Below are positions 1 through 13,611 of a stretch of DNA of 64,000 nt, one piece after another; positions within the stretch are counted from its first letter, which is position 1; the number at the start of each line of letters is the position of its first letter. The notes beneath the pieces were generated by a model that saw only the letters and a list, made by a program, of their open reading frames with translations, was not told the origin of the DNA and made no database searches. Made by a program: the position numbers and the translations under genes. Source of the stretch: Trematomus loennbergii (lineage: Eukaryota > Chordata > Actinopteri > Perciformes > Nototheniidae); NCBI GenBank assembly GCA_012861695.1, contig JAAOOA010000002.1:23869303-23933302 (forward strand), given 5' to 3'.

Positions 1-53
1 ACATTAAATAGTTATCTTTCTAAGGTTATACACGTCGTTTCATAATGTATTAA

Positions 54-557
54 AAGGTCCCCTAATATACTGTTTTTCATCAATATATTATAGGTCTCAG
101 ATATATACAAAACATGTCTCTGAAGTGTTTGGCTCGAAATACCAAACACCTATTGAAGCATGACATAAACCCCTCTGTTTCAAAAGTGCTGATTCTCTGT
201 CTGTTACTTTAGATGAAAATAAGGAGCCACTCCCCACGCCCCTCTGTGAGATATTTAGAAAAAAAAACACAATACAATGGTGCTCTAGGAGGAGATTCAG
301 GTGATAAGGTGGGGGGGGGGTTACCTTGGTTGGTTATTGGCTAATGGTTACACAAGCCAAATAATCATTATGACATCATGAAGTGGCCAAAATCTGATCA
401 GCTCATTTTCAGACAGGTTTTTATATAAATGGATCAGGACAACAAGTGAGCGAATGTTTTTTCCTGAAACTTTCAGAATCTCTTTACACAGAGGGGAGGG
501 GACACATGTTGATGTATAAAAGACGTGAAAAAGTGGATTTTGCATAATAGGTGACCT
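54..557. mobile_element. TTAA-flanked MITE, family A, copy 1 (in cluh intron 13)
   Basis: An AT-rich non-coding element of about 500 bp ends in imperfect inverted repeats: AAGGTCCCCTAATAT on the left and the reverse complement of AGGTCACCTATTATGC on the right. TTAA flanks it at 50-53 and 558-561. The inner motif near 490-545 (a GACACATGTTGATGTATAAA run, then AAGACGT) is shared with copy 2 near 22,640-22,680. TTAA duplications are typical of piggyBac and Kolobok elements. There is no coding capacity, so the element is non-autonomous. Confidence 0.7.
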
Positions 558-671
558 TTAAAGCCTCATCATCTCTAAATCAAATTAGATGACCAGTTCT
601 CAGCTCAAAATACTTGTTTAATTTGTCTTGCACTGGTTGATTAACATATGGTTATTAATCCTTGTGCTCAC

Positions 672-3600
672 CTGGGGAGAAGATGTCGGGGTTGAAGCGA
701 ATGTCAAAAGATGTGTTGCTGATTGAGCCGACTGCCTTGCAGGCATTCAGGACGACCTCGCGGCTTTTGGGATCTATTTTTGATTAGGATCACATACATC
801 GAAAGACGCAAACATTTGAAAAGTGACGACGACACACACAGTTTAGTCATTGTAAATAAAAAAACTGAGCTTCTGTAGCCCCGAACAGACAGTGGCAATG
901 TTGTAATTCAGGTGATTTTCAGCATTGAATAGTGATTTAATAAGCCTACTGTAGACATCGTACCCACCACCCTTGCAAAGTTATCAATAAACAAGCACTC
1001 AACATATAATCGACAAATTAGGTCAGGCAGATTACTGTGATTTAGTATCAATCGATTAGCATCACACACATTAGATTATGTTTGCATTCCAATATAATTT
1101 TGATTAATGAACAACGGTTATTAATTGTATTGGGTCAAATCCCACCGCAAAGGCATCACAGGGCGGGACAATTAGAGAGGGGCTGATTGGGGTCAACACT
1201 CTCCCCCTGCAGGCTGAGGACTGACAGGGACAGCTAGCCTGGTGGAAATAAGCCACTATAACCCAGTGCTTGACATTTCAATGCTCTACTGCTCTAACTA
1301 TATAGACACACATATTCTAAAATCATCTGCATCAATACAAATGCTTGAATATCACTTTTTCTATGCAATCATCCACCAGAGTAGCTCTCCCTGCGTTGTC
1401 CTGGCCTTACATTTTGGGGGATTTTCGGACGTACCAATACAAGATCCATCTTCAGCAACTAAGGTCTGCGCCAGCTCTTTGGCCTGAGCCAATCCAGGAA
1501 TAATTTCCTCAAGCTCCTTACCCTCCAGTGGGCTCTTGCATTCCCCGTTCTGAGGCCTGTTTGTGATGGGCTTTGAGGATTTGTCTTCCCCTTCAATCGC
1601 TGCCTGTGAAGCAGCAGAGGTGTTGTTCTCTGTCTGGCTTGGGCTGTCTGTGGAGGCCTCTGTTGCACTGGTAGACTCTGATGCTGGGGTCTGGGTCGTC
1701 TCTGCTTTGTTTTCTGTGGGTGTTTCAACAGTTTCTGTGATGGCGGGTACATTAGCTTTAGCGTCCTTGTTTGCTTTCTGTTGCATGAGCTGTAATGCGG
1801 CCATCTTCATGAAGAGAAGATATCTGCGAAGGATGAAAAGATAGTAAACGCGTGTATAAACTCCCCTGATGATGCTAGGACGCCCGACGGCGCAGACTCT
1901 TACCTGTGCTCAACGAAGGCCTCAATGAGCTCTTGGCGTAGACAAGCCAGGCGGTGGGTGTGGGCGAGGGAAGCCTTGGCGCTGACTCTCTGGAGACAGC
2001 TCCTCTCCATCCACAGGCAGGAAGTTGAGGTCAGGAGGGAAGGTACGGAGAAGGTCCAGGATGTAATGTCGGCCATCATTTCCGGTAATGCCCTTACATT
2101 CGACCGAAGAGCACAGCTGCACTGCCTCGTCCTTCTCATTCAGCACGTTGTGCCTCTGGACCTAACAAGTACACCCAGTAAAAGCTAATATTAACTTGTT
2201 GGAGAGACAGAGGATCTAAATACAATCAGAAAAACAGTCTTTAAAGAATAAAGCTGACGATATTCTACATCTTTGTATGTGTCATCAAACTAGTATGCAA
2301 GCTCTTAATTTAACTGACCTTGAGTGGCCGGCTGGTTTTCTCCAGCAGCTCCAGGTATTTGCTGTGAGACACGACTGTCTTTCCGAAGTCGATGGAGCCG
2401 TAGATGACGCTCTGCTCCTGCTCTCGCTCCAGGATACCCGGGATGATGGACTGAGCGGTGACACGGTAGCCTCTGTAGTCCACCACCACCGTCCCCAGAG
2501 TGTACAGACCCTCCACATCCACCGCCCCGTACGCCCGGACTCCATTCAAGTCATTGGTGGGTGCAGCGTGGGCGGCAGCATCTCCACCCAGCTCAAGGTA
2601 GTGGTCCCGTACATCGAAGCCCAGGCTGAAGAAGATGTTGTTCCAGATGAACATCTGCATGCGTGTTTCCTCCCCTGGGTTGATGGCCATGACGTTGCCA
2701 TCAATGACTGCCATGGCTCCTCGTGTGGCAGCTGCTGCAAAGTCACTGTGGACCTGCAGGTGAAAAAAGAAAAAGGAGAAATTGGTAAGTTAGAAGAATC
2801 TGTTATACATTTCCACATTACTTTGAGCATTAACAGAGTGACACAGCAGTTTTCTGCTCCAGTATCCTCTGGTTGATCTTGTGTTAATTGTGTACCTTGA
2901 AAATGGCCCTCTCCCTCAGCAGGCGTTCAGGCAGGTTCTTCCTGGGCAGCTCTCTGGTGGTCTGCAGCTCCTCGTTCCAATCTCTGGTCTGAAGACAATC
3001 AGCACAAACATGTTTTTATACTGGAATGACTAGACATTTTTTTTCTGCCTGATGTGGTGCTTAGTTCAGATGATCCCACCTGTCCAGGTATGTGCTCCTC
3101 GTAACCCAGGCGGGAGGTGTAGGCGTCTTCAGCTCGAACACAGTCCATGGCGTGGTCTACCTGCGGAGCTGTCCAGCTGTACACCTGGAAGGGCGTTGCT
3201 ATCCTCTCAAACGGATGCCTCTGGACCCTGCAGCAAAAACGCAGCATAATCATTTAAAAAGGCATCTTGTGTGGGGTCTTTTGCTCTTGTTGTAGGCAGT
3301 TCCTGCATCATCACAATTGTAGCCAAATGAATGACAAAACGACAGCCTCCTGACCATCTTTCTTGTAATAAATGCTATATTTTAGTTTTCTTATTGTTCT
3401 TTAGGACTGTGAACTTCATGCCAGGACTTGACTGTAAACCGTTTTGTTATTGCATTGTTAAAAAAAGTGAAATGAAGATTAGAATAGAAGCACTTTAAAA
3501 AGAAAAACAACAAGGCTTAAAGAGACAGGAAAATGAAAGGAGAGAGAGAGGGTTAGACATGCAGCAACAGTGTGTATGTCAGACATAAAAGCAGGCCTCT

Positions 3601-5188
3601 GCAGCAATTTGTCGTCTATTAGACATAGACATGTTTTCATCAATAGGGGGTGATAAATGACATGGTTCTCTAAATTGTTCAAGCACAATGAAGTCATTTA
3701 GCATAAAGTGAAGTTATCTACTGGCAGTAAATGTTTTTACCTTTTCTTTTGCAGGGCAGTGAAGTTCTTCTTGAAGGCAGGGCTGATCTGGCTCAGCAGC
3801 TCCACCAGAGAATGGCTCAGGAAGCTGTGATTGGCTGGCTTAGGGTTAAAGGTATATGTAGTAGATCTGGAAGACACACGGACACATTACCATTATTATT
3901 CTAATTGTCATGGTTGGTTATTATGTTTTGTTTGCAACAAGTAAGTCTATTAACAGAAGAGAACCATTTAACAATCAAGCAAGCATGAACTAGAAGTAGT
4001 TTTCCTGTATGAATTTAGCTCTGACAGTTTTTGACAAATATATGCCAAACTAGAAACTACACAATCTTGGAGGGAGGCTGGGCATTATGGCAAAACACAC
4101 CTAGTCCTTCTATATAGGTTATTTTTACTATGAGAATGATAAATATCACAATATAGCATGTTTTATGGATATGTTATAAAGGAATTAACACATGTAAGGA
4201 GTATTTGCTAATTTAAATAGGGAACTTCACTGCTGAATAAACAATATGAAATATAAAATGTTCAAGTGAAGCTGGAGAAATATTTAATGAAGATTACTAT
4301 ATATACTACCATATTGAGATCTTGAAATCTCTAAATATTTCACATTAGATTTGGACAAATTTGAGTTAGTATGTGCTTGTTATTATTATTTAGACAAAGT
4401 CATTGTGTAACACGATGTCTTTGTTAATTTTCTCATCACAATGCGATTCCATTGAACGAGAATCATATAATCAACAGAATAAAATATTGCTCAGCCCTGT
4501 CCAAAAACCATAATGCAGGTTTTAAATTCTTGCTGGCATCCAAAATGTGCATCCTGAAACTGTTAATGCCAAATGAATGCCAAACGCTTCGTGTATTAGC
4601 TATGTGTACAGAGATTATACAGCTTAAAAGCTTGAGACTCCAGTGCAGGAAAAACATAAGATATGCATGTTGACTGACTGGTTGAGGTAGAAGCCGCGTG
4701 TCGAGGCAGTGATGCTGATGTGACGCTCCTCCACCGTCACCATGTACAGGTACATCAGGTCACCGTGCATCTTCCTGTTTCCAGGGGGAGGGTTCCAGCC
4801 GCTCATGGTCAGGACCTTCAGGCACTGCATCGGCTGTGGAAGCAAAGGAAAATACATTGAAAATGAGTCTCTAACTCTACTTAAAACACTTACTCAACAC
4901 TACGTAAACATTTTCCTATAAATTGTATTTTGGTCGCAGTCAAATCTACACACGTGCAACATGAAGGTTTAACATATTGCATACAGTGTAGCATCTGTAA
5001 CATCATAGCCACACACACATATGTGCTTTCAATTTTAAGGACCACCCTACTGAGGCTAAACTTCAAGGTTGATGAGGGAGGGGTAAATGCTGTTGGAATT
5101 TGAATAAAATTCACCAGGAAAGTTTTCTTGACCATCATAACAAATTCCGGTGGTTGGAGCTTAAAATAAATGAATTTGAAAAATGTAC

Positions 5189-5224
<36 letters not shown>

Positions 5225-8200
5225 TACATTTATAAAGCGCTTTTCCTGGTGCTCAAAGCGCTTACAAGCAAGTAAAACAAAATAACAACAAAAGTAGAAA
5301 GTGCTAAGCTAGGTGGAATAAGGGCAAGGGGTTAGTTGATTAGGAGTTGAAGGCAAGATACATGGCACTAAGGACCACCCTAATGCACATTGGTGAGAAC
5401 GTTTATTAAATGTAGTCTTAATTAAATGTAATCTTGCAGTTATTTAATCCTTACTGATGTTTTAAGTTTAAGGATGAAAGGCATTTACTACACTGTAGTC
5501 AATGAGTGTGTGGCAGGACAGAAGTCTGTGTGAAGATGAACAAATTGACATGAGGTTGTCAGAATGTAGGTGTGTGATTTTGCCTATATGAAGGCATCTG
5601 GCACAGGAAGTGTTTTACGATGCATGCGAGTACATTAGTTAAGCCAATCCATTGTAAGTGCTCCTGCATCGGCTTCAAATAAGCCAAAACTTGTTATAGT
5701 AGGACCAAATGTAGGGCAGAGCTCACTGCTTCTCACCTTCAAGTCTTTGTTCTGGGGCTGGAGGGGCAGCAGGGGGCGATCTTTGCTGCCGGGCAGGATG
5801 TGCTCTGGGGGGGTGCAGTCAATCTGCTCCAGCTCGTTGCCCTTTTTCTTTCGCTTACCACTATCTGTAGACAAATAAAAACATGCCATGTTAACTTCAG
5901 TCCGCCTACATGTTGCAACAGTCATGACACTGTACATTAAAGAGATTATTAGGATTGTTTTAAGTGGGGTTGTATGAGGTCCTCATCTATAGTCAGTGTA
6001 TTACCTACAGGAAATGACGGTCGAAAGAGAGTGGCTTATTTTCGCCACATAAAACAAAGGCCCACCCAAAATAATCAATATTGGTTTCAGTGTAAGCCAT
6101 TACAGAAAATGTTCACCGCTATTAGACAGCCCTTTCTTATAGGGGACAGAAGTGATGATAGGCTCTCTGTAAAGCATTAAAGAGAGCCTTTAAACCATTA
6201 CAGTGAGCATAGATGAGGGCTTAGCGATCTGTTGTAACACAATGAAAATATTGTGAACATTTTTTATATTTTTTTAGGATGGGCCTTTCTTTCAGGTGTC
6301 TAGAACACGTTTTGCTACTGACTGTCAAAAACAGCCTTAATTCTGTGCTGGTACTTTAGTATGTTTCTCCAGACCAGGGGCAAGCTGACTGCCATGCACT
6401 GTATGATTATTACCTCATAGAACCACACTATAAACAATCCGAACTTCCCCTTAAGAAATCCCGCTCCAGGATGATAAACATGGCCGTTCATCCCCCCTTA
6501 ATGTCCCACACAGTGTCATACCTCCGAGGTCTCCATCGGTGAAGACACTGAGGAAGGAGAGGGAGTTGCAGTCCACTCCGTTGTAGGAGTCTGACGGGTC
6601 CAGACTCTTCAGCAGGTCTCTGATGTGGCGCACATGGATGCGGGCCTCGCGCACTGTGTAGGGTTCTGGAGGACATAGAGACACAAGAAACTAAGAGTCA
6701 GGCAGTGACACAGAGAGGGGTTTGACAAGAAACAGAGCAAGCTAATGGACACTTTAATTATAATTCAATTTGTTTAGCCTTTTGCCAGCAGCTGCATATT
6801 AATATAACTTACTTGGACAATAACTGTGATTAAAGCTCTACCTTTTCAAGCTATGAAGCAATCTTTTATTTTGCTTCGTGGCACCACAATAACATCACAA
6901 ACCCAAGTATAAATAAAAGTCTCTGACCTTCCACCACTTTGAGCAGCGAGCCTTCCTGCAGGCCCTCGATGGACTTGAGCTCAGCGAAGTTGTCCAGCAC
7001 GTTTCCGTCGAGCTGAAGGGAGAAGCAGGTGCGATGGCAGGTGTCCTCCCGGTCCATCAACACCTGATGGATCTCCTGTACCATTTCCTGAGGAGACACC
7101 TGATGGTGGTAGGGGAGGGAGAGGAAGATCAGTATAGCTTCAGAATACATGCAGCTTGAGATATGCAACCTGCTTTGGATCAGAGGAATTTTCTTTGGTT
7201 TCTAGTTTGAGGGGAAACATTGCTTGCACATTTGTATTGATCACACTGCAATGCAACCCGGTGTTCAGAATGAAAACAGTCCTGAGCTCAAACCTTATGC
7301 TGCACCCAAGCCAAAGTCAACATTTATTTAATTCTTTCTCATAAACTCAACTTCCTAAAAAATAACTTTGGATGTCACACAATAGAAGCATACTTTTAAA
7401 ATGGCAAACTAACAGGAAAGACAATATATATTTTTCTTTATTTAAGTAGTAAAAGCTGTTCTACAGGTTAATTGATGTCTGGAGGTCGGGTGTTGGACAT
7501 TTTAACTTCCAACCTCCAAAATGTCTGGATGGGTTTTCTAATATAATGTGGAAGAAGAAACATGGCGCTAATAATTTCCTTCTCTTTCGTAACAGTCGGC
7601 AGGTAAAATGCTGAAATATCTCAATTAGGTCACAAAATATTCTATAGAGAATATGATCTAACATTTGATTAAAAAAAAAAAAAAAGAGTTTAGAGTGACA
7701 ATATCACTGAACAGCTGGCTTGTTGACTGGCTGCTTGAGAGGAGGTAATCCTTACCTGCAGGTCAAATGGCTCTGTTCCAGGCGCCTGGATCTTAACAGT
7801 GAAGCCCGTGTCCTGGATCACTATCACTTCCTGTTCGTTGGAATCATCTCCTCCGTCCGCCTCGCTGTTTGCATCCTGCTTTGATTCTGCCTCCTCTGCA
7901 TGATCATGAGCCCCATCACCATTCATTATGGCTGTATCTGCAGTGTGCCCTGCAATGGATAAGACACAAAGGATTGTATTTAAACTTTAGTTGTTGGAGT
8001 TAAATTCGACAACTCTGACCAACGGTGCAGTTTAAAGCACATGTTAATTCATCTTTTTCTAGCATAGAATATCAAAAAGCATTATTCAATCATGTTGCCT
8101 TCCTCTTTAACTTTGAAAAAGTATTCACACCGGCGACGACATGTTCGGCTCTCTAGTCAGCACACTGTCTTTCATACAGCGTAGTATCAAAGGGTGTAGA

Positions 8201-11200
8201 TGCTGCACTGTCAAGTCATTTAAATTAATTTGGCTTAATATTTATGGTCGATTTTTTTGTGCATCAACAGTAACAACACCCGTCAATCACAATAAGAAGG
8301 GTTTTGAAAAAACAACTCAGTTTTCTACAAATCTTCAGATGTCATTAGCTTGTAATCTGATTAACAAGTAACACCACCGAGCAAGCAACCTGGCGATGCT
8401 GCCAGGCAGAGTCCAGAGTCTGGATAACCCGACCGTAAACCTTATAAAATATTTATGAATGGGTGAACGACAAGAGCTCAGGCACGGCTTGCTAGTGTTC
8501 CTACAAATGGATTTAACACAAACTGCAGAATAAGCAAGATATGATCTAAACTCTATGACTCTACTTAGATCAATCATCATCTGTTCAAGAGTAACTACTC
8601 TAAAGAGTTCTCAATAGACACACCAAAATCACTAATGATTGTATCAAAAACCTTTGTCAATTAGTAACCAGGCCTTATTTTTGAGCAGACCTCAAAGGAA
8701 ACACCAACCTGCTGAAACCAACACTGTTGCGACACTGAGGGGAGTTTAACCAGGGAGCCTTGAGGGATTGAATACTAAAGGTTTCAGCATTCAAAAGAGG
8801 GAATTACTGGTCATTGCATGACTTGCAAATTTAGTCAGCAACAAACCATTAGCTGCTGTCATTACACTTTCTAAATGACAGTTACTCATTATCTTTAAAA
8901 ACCCAACATGATTTGTAAAATAAGCTATTTGATGATTTCACTATAAATTCAACTTTTTCAGAGTAAGTACAGTTGAGGGTGAGAAGCTCTGTGTTACAAG
9001 GCGAGCATGTGGATGTCTCACTGGGACACAGCTGCTGGCAGCCAGTGTCCTTGCTCAGCTTCAAGGGTAAACAGCGTCAGGGTCGCTGGAGAGAAGGGCC
9101 AGAGGGAGGGGTGGAGCCTCATAACTGGACCACGACCCTGGGTGGGAATAAAAGGCACTGAAATGGTGGAGGAGCGGGGGAAGCAGCACAGGAGAGAGGG
9201 GAGACCGGCCACGCTCTGAATAACAAACACAACGGCTTCAGAGCCGATACGCAAGTTCATCGTGTTACAAACAACGCGAGAATTTGGGCTTGCTGCTAAG
9301 AGTTTCAGTGCAGCTGTCGTTGTTTTCACTGACAGCACACCAACGTTTAAGTTTTTATCAGATCTGAACTGTTTACATCTGAGAGGTTGAAACAATGTTA
9401 GCGGATTACCTCAGTAATTCTTCTCGTTAAACCTGCAAGCACCATGCAAGGCATTCGGTGCTGAGCAGGTCGTGTACAGTGGGGTTTTTAGTGCTTCTCT
9501 GCAAGTTACTAACATTCACTACATCAGAAAGGGAAGAGTACAAAGTGCCAGATTTCCGACTGTGATTGATGAAGCAATCCAGCAGTCCATTTGTTGCAAA
9601 ACTAAAACCCTTTTGCTCCACATTAATGAAAGAAACTTTCAGTAGGAAGGAAGGGAGAGAATGGCCTGGGATGTTTTACAGTAAACTAATCTCATGTCTC
9701 CTTTGTTTCAAATGGAAGGAAGTAGAAATGCAAGATTGTTCCTCGATGCATTTCCTGTTGAAATTAGATATGGTTACAGTGAGACAGCAGTTTAATCTGA
9801 CATTTCTGGGTACCAGTTTTGATGGGGGATATAACTGGATATCTAATAACGTGTTTGTTTTTTTGAAATTCTCTTTTTATTCAGCTTTTCACATGTTTAC
9901 AGTCATCGATAATACAATATTCTCTGTAAGCCTTCTGTAGTCACAAATAATCACAAAACAAACTTATTTGTGGATAATACAGAGGCAGGCCTCACTGACC
10001 TTCAAACCAACGTGTTTTTTTGTAATCATTTTTATTAAAGTTTTATTATTAAATATACATCGACAGTGCATCTACATATGCCTAAAAATAACACTGGCAG
10101 GTACGTTGAGCGACATAATAAGATGTTTGTCATCCATCATACAATCACACAATTGTGATTAGACTCCAGGTTACTAGGTGAAGGTAAATGTAAAGAATCA
10201 ATGAAACAAGGACACAAAGACAGATAACATGAACAAAAATAAAACACTACAGCAAGGTTTACACTGCAACGGACCCATTTGTTCTTTCCCAGTAATCAAA
10301 CTGCCACCTCATAGCAATTACTCACATGATCTCCTTTCAGAGCATGTAACACTTAGAGCTTTTCTTTGGTACGCTCTTCTATGGAGAAAAACAAAATGAT
10401 AAATCTAGCGAGCTATTTATCCACTCTGCTACCTTTGACATGGGGACCCTGGCTGCTGCCATGGCAACATTAACCAGCCAGACAACCCTGAAAACAGCAG
10501 CAACACAACTCACAAGGTCTGTCTGTAATCATGTTAGCGGCATCACAAGCTGCCAACCTCCTGGTGGACTGACAGACCCTGAGTCATGTTTCTGCAAAGG
10601 AATTAAAAGCAGCATAGACTGAATAAAAAGGTCTGTTTGAGATTTACTCTCTAAATGAGTCACTAAATTCTTCAGTTTCAAGCAATGAGTGATACTCAAC
10701 ACATCCCTGCATGCACCTTGTGACATGGGGTTGCTTGAAGATATTCCGTCATTCAAATAAGATAAAAATGTTAGGTACTGTTGCTATAAGGGCTGCTACA
10801 AACAATTATTTAAATTATGAATGAATAAGTTTATTATTATTATTATCTTGATTCCTTGGTCGAGGAAATGTCAAAACATGGTCGTCCCATTTTTCTCAAA
10901 GGTCCATTGTGAGTCTTTAAATGTTGTGCTGTGTCATTCAAAAACACAGATATTCAATGCAAAATATGAAAAAAAGAAATGCAGTAATACTCATATTTTA
11001 GAGCTTAGAGGAATTTCTGCTATTTTTGCATGAAAAATTGCTTTAAGGAATAATGGGTAAACAAAATTGGAACTACTCGTTGATTCAATGCAATCCCAGG
11101 TCATGCAGGATGTGACATGGGGTTGCATGGCAATGTTCCTTTATATTAAGGGGTAAAAAGCTTAAAAGGTAAGGATGAATACAGTAGCTACGAGTGTGGA

Positions 11201-13202
11201 CTGGTGAGGAAGATATTTATGTGCCATGTGCTGCTGGTATGTGTTGTAACTGTTTCAAATGTGCACTGACAGTCCAGTGTATCAACCATGTTCAGGCCAT
11301 CAATCCAGCCACTGTCTCTCAAACATGAGTTTAATAGGAGGCCACAAGAAGCAGCTATCATTTTCATTATCAACTCCTCAGGTTTCTTTATTAAATTACT
11401 TGGGCCATACATGTCAATGTGAAGTGCAAGATGACACCCCAGGTTTCTTGTTGTGTACAAGCAACACTTTAAGACTAAATAAATAAAGTTATTATCACAT
11501 AAGACAAAGAAATTCTGCACAATTGAAAAGCTAGATCTCAAAATAGAAGTTGCATGGCATTTTGCTTTCCAAACTACACCAAATTGTTAATTATTTAATC
11601 AATACACTATTTGTTTAGGCTCTCCAATGAAGCATTAGCATACAATGCTCCATGTGGAAGGACTGAAAGACTGGACAGCACATAGCTTACATCAATAATC
11701 ACCCAGCCAAAAAACGAGATTAATTAAAAAGCATTCAGCTCAGCAGTTTATCTTCAAAGCAGCACAAACTCATCCTTCACAGGTAAAGCAGTGGGGCAGT
11801 CATGCCTGTGTTTTCCAATTAACTGACACGGGCAGAGACGACTCAAGGTCCCACATGTGACACACGCAGACGCTGCAGCAGCACTGCCTTTAAGTGCTCC
11901 ACAAGTTGTATAACATTAACTTCACATGCTGACAGTCTAATCTTCTTCTTTATCCGAGTGCTGCTACTCCGCTACCACTACTTTTATCTTCCAGTATACT
12001 CACCAGCTTACACGGCTGTTCAAGTATTATTAGCGTAACCTTCCTTCACTGTGTATGCACCATCATGACTTTTTTTTTTCTACGACAACCAGCTTCCGCT
12101 TCCCGGTCAAGAAGGGACACTCGATCTGATCTTCCCCGGCGGGGAGGAGAGAGGGGCCCGCTTTAGTGTCACGACCGACCGCTGGACACTTCTTCCAACT
12201 TACATCTCTTAAAGTTCGCATTTTAACAATCAAAAAACGCAGAGAGGTAACGCATATAAAACTTAACTTGTAGGACACAAAAATAAAGTGCGACAGTGTA
12301 CATGAACCCCCCTGTGATAATGTGCAGAGTGTGCCGCTCCACTGAAGGTGACCTTCAGTTCATTCAAGCTGCAACGGAACATGTGTTGATACGAGCTAGC
12401 ACAACAGGAGTTGCAGCACTGTGATACGTGAACAAATCATATGATATGCAGACTGTTTGTTTGTTACAAGAAAATAACTCGTTTTCATGTGCTCTAATGG
12501 GCATGAAGCGATGCGCCGACTCACGAGAGCGACTGCTTGCTAGTGAGCCAGCTAACATTAGCCGCATACTCAATGAGAAGGCTAATGCTAACATACCGGA
12601 TAACCTGGGTTAACCTGGTTTCCTTGTGGTGTCAGTCTGAACTTGGACTGCATGCTTAACTATGACCCTTGCATGATTAAAGTGTCGGATCCCGATGTTG
12701 CTAGCTTGCCAATTAGCACAGATGACCACCAGACAGCTTAGCATATGCTGCTAGGTGCAAGGTGGACCCTCTAAACTTGGAGAGGCTAACTAGTAGATGA
12801 AGGGAGGAGGGGGGTGCATCCCACAGACCACCACCTTGAATTGGGACTGAGGACTTTTAAGTCACATAACAAAGCATGGAATGAAATGTCATTAGCTTTA
12901 GTGGATGTCATTAAACACGACATTTAACAAACCACACAAATCCGATAATGCACATGGATGCTGGCTAAATGAAGTTGCCCTAATACTGTGTGTTATATGA
13001 TGCGAGTTATTAGTGTATTTATAATGCATGCTAGGTGCTGTAACTTGAGTCAAAGAGGCTTACCACAGCCGCAGGGATCCTTCAGATGTGTCTTGCTGGT
13101 TTCTTTGCCGTCCTCCTGGGCTCCATCCCCGGCTTCATCCGCAAGATCAACCGGATTACAGTTAGGCACTGACGCCGGGATGTCATCTGTCTTGCTCACC
13201 AT
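672..13202 (-). CDS. cluh: cluh, clustered mitochondria protein homolog (5' half, 13 coding exons; 3' end outside window)
   Basis: CLUH is a cytosolic RNA-binding protein that binds mRNAs for nuclear-encoded mitochondrial proteins and controls mitochondrial distribution. Coding exons, in order: 13064-13202, 7756-7949, 6928-7099, 6522-6665, 5737-5864, 4679-4833, 3741-3866, 3080-3227, 2896-2988, 2319-2753, 1904-2161, 1435-1823, 672-773. All have GT-AG sites, and phases agree except at exon 11. The ATG at 13202 sits in a strong ACCATGG context. Family landmarks include [61 protein letters not shown] and [20 protein letters not shown]. The CLU N-terminal region spans roughly residues 90-220 and the central CLU domain roughly 350-665. 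Exon 12 encodes a Thr/Ser/Glu-rich linker, and exon 13 resumes the conserved [12 protein letters not shown]. The eIF3-like and TPR parts lie beyond the left edge. Exon 11 carries an apparent 2-bp deletion (separate entry). Identity is confident. Confidence 0.95.
774..1434 (-). other. cluh: cluh intron 12
   Basis: A 661-bp AT-rich intron between exons 12 and 13 with valid GT-AG ends. I see nothing else in it. Confidence 0.7.
1904..2161 (-). other. cluh: cluh exon 11 with an apparent 2-bp deletion (frameshift)
   Basis: From the acceptor the exon reads in the conserved frame through [19 protein letters not shown] and [17 protein letters not shown]. It then loses frame near 1962-1967. The conserved continuation, [21 protein letters not shown], is present in another frame of the same exon. 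As written, the reading frame meets TGA at 1922-1924. The exon is 258 bp, a multiple of three, yet its last codon is completed by exon 12 (AG plus A, giving [14 protein letters not shown]), which needs a length of 3n+2. Restoring two bases in the CGC-CCAC stretch gives both the right phase and the family spacing. The cause could be an assembly error, a null allele or a recent inactivation. Intact flanking exons favour an error or polymorphism. Confidence 0.85.
5188..5280. repeat. (AAT)n microsatellite next to a retroposon-tail-like motif
   Basis: A run of AAT units at about 5188-5222 is followed by ACATTTATAAAGCGCTTTTC and a second AAGCGCTTACAA. Paired AAAGCGCTT motifs beside a short tandem tail are common at the 3' ends of fish non-LTR retroposons. 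The fragment lies in cluh intron 5. Family not determined. Confidence 0.4.
7950..13063 (-). other. cluh: cluh intron 1 (5.1 kb), possible internal promoter near 11,930-12,560
   Basis: I see no additional coding exon and no recognisable transposon in this intron. The stretch 11,930-12,560 is richer in CpG than its surroundings and has CGGAAG-type (ETS-like) motifs on the minus strand near 12,100. It could be an alternative promoter serving the exon-2 start codon. That is inference only. Confidence 0.3.
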
Positions 13203-13260
13203 GGTGGGCAGTCAGTGTGGCAACAGAAACCCCCAGCAGTTTAGCTTCAATACGTGAGTC
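13064..13260 (-). promoter_or_regulatory. cluh: Candidate cluh first exon and 5' leader
   Basis: Exon 1 encodes a 46-residue acidic N-terminus beginning [15 protein letters not shown] and ends at a good donor. Exon 2 contains a second in-frame ATG (MNGDGAHDH), close to where human CLUH begins as I recall it (MLLNGD), so initiation in exon 2 from another leader is possible. No TATA box was recognised. The transcription start cannot be fixed from sequence alone. Confidence 0.4.
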
Positions 13261-13611
13261 TGAGGAAGAAAATACAAAAATATGCTTCTCTCCGGCTATC
13301 AGCAGGCTAGGTGGCTACATGCGAAGGGTACAAGCTTACAAAAACAAGTCTATTGAGGAAGGACAGTGCTGTACATGGTGCTGATGATCACACGTGGTTT
13401 CCTCCTCTCCTCCCCTTGACCTATTTGCCTTTGCGTTGCACTTCCCCACCCACCCGCTACGGAAAGCCACAAGAGACACATCGTTTTTACAAACTCATAT
13501 TTGATTTTTATGGGAAATGTAGATTTTATCTTTAGCACTTGAACATAAAAAGTCAACAATGGCTGAGTAGAAAGACAAAGTGTAACAATACTATTTAATT
13601 TACTTGAGTGA

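Noticed and set aside
2277..2876. 199-residue plus-strand frame
   Set aside because: Antisense shadow of cluh exon 10, whose minus-strand frame is strongly conserved.
9018..9395. 125-residue open frame on the minus strand in cluh intron 1
   Set aside because: No recognisable motif, no consistent splice context, and it lies inside a well-supported intron.
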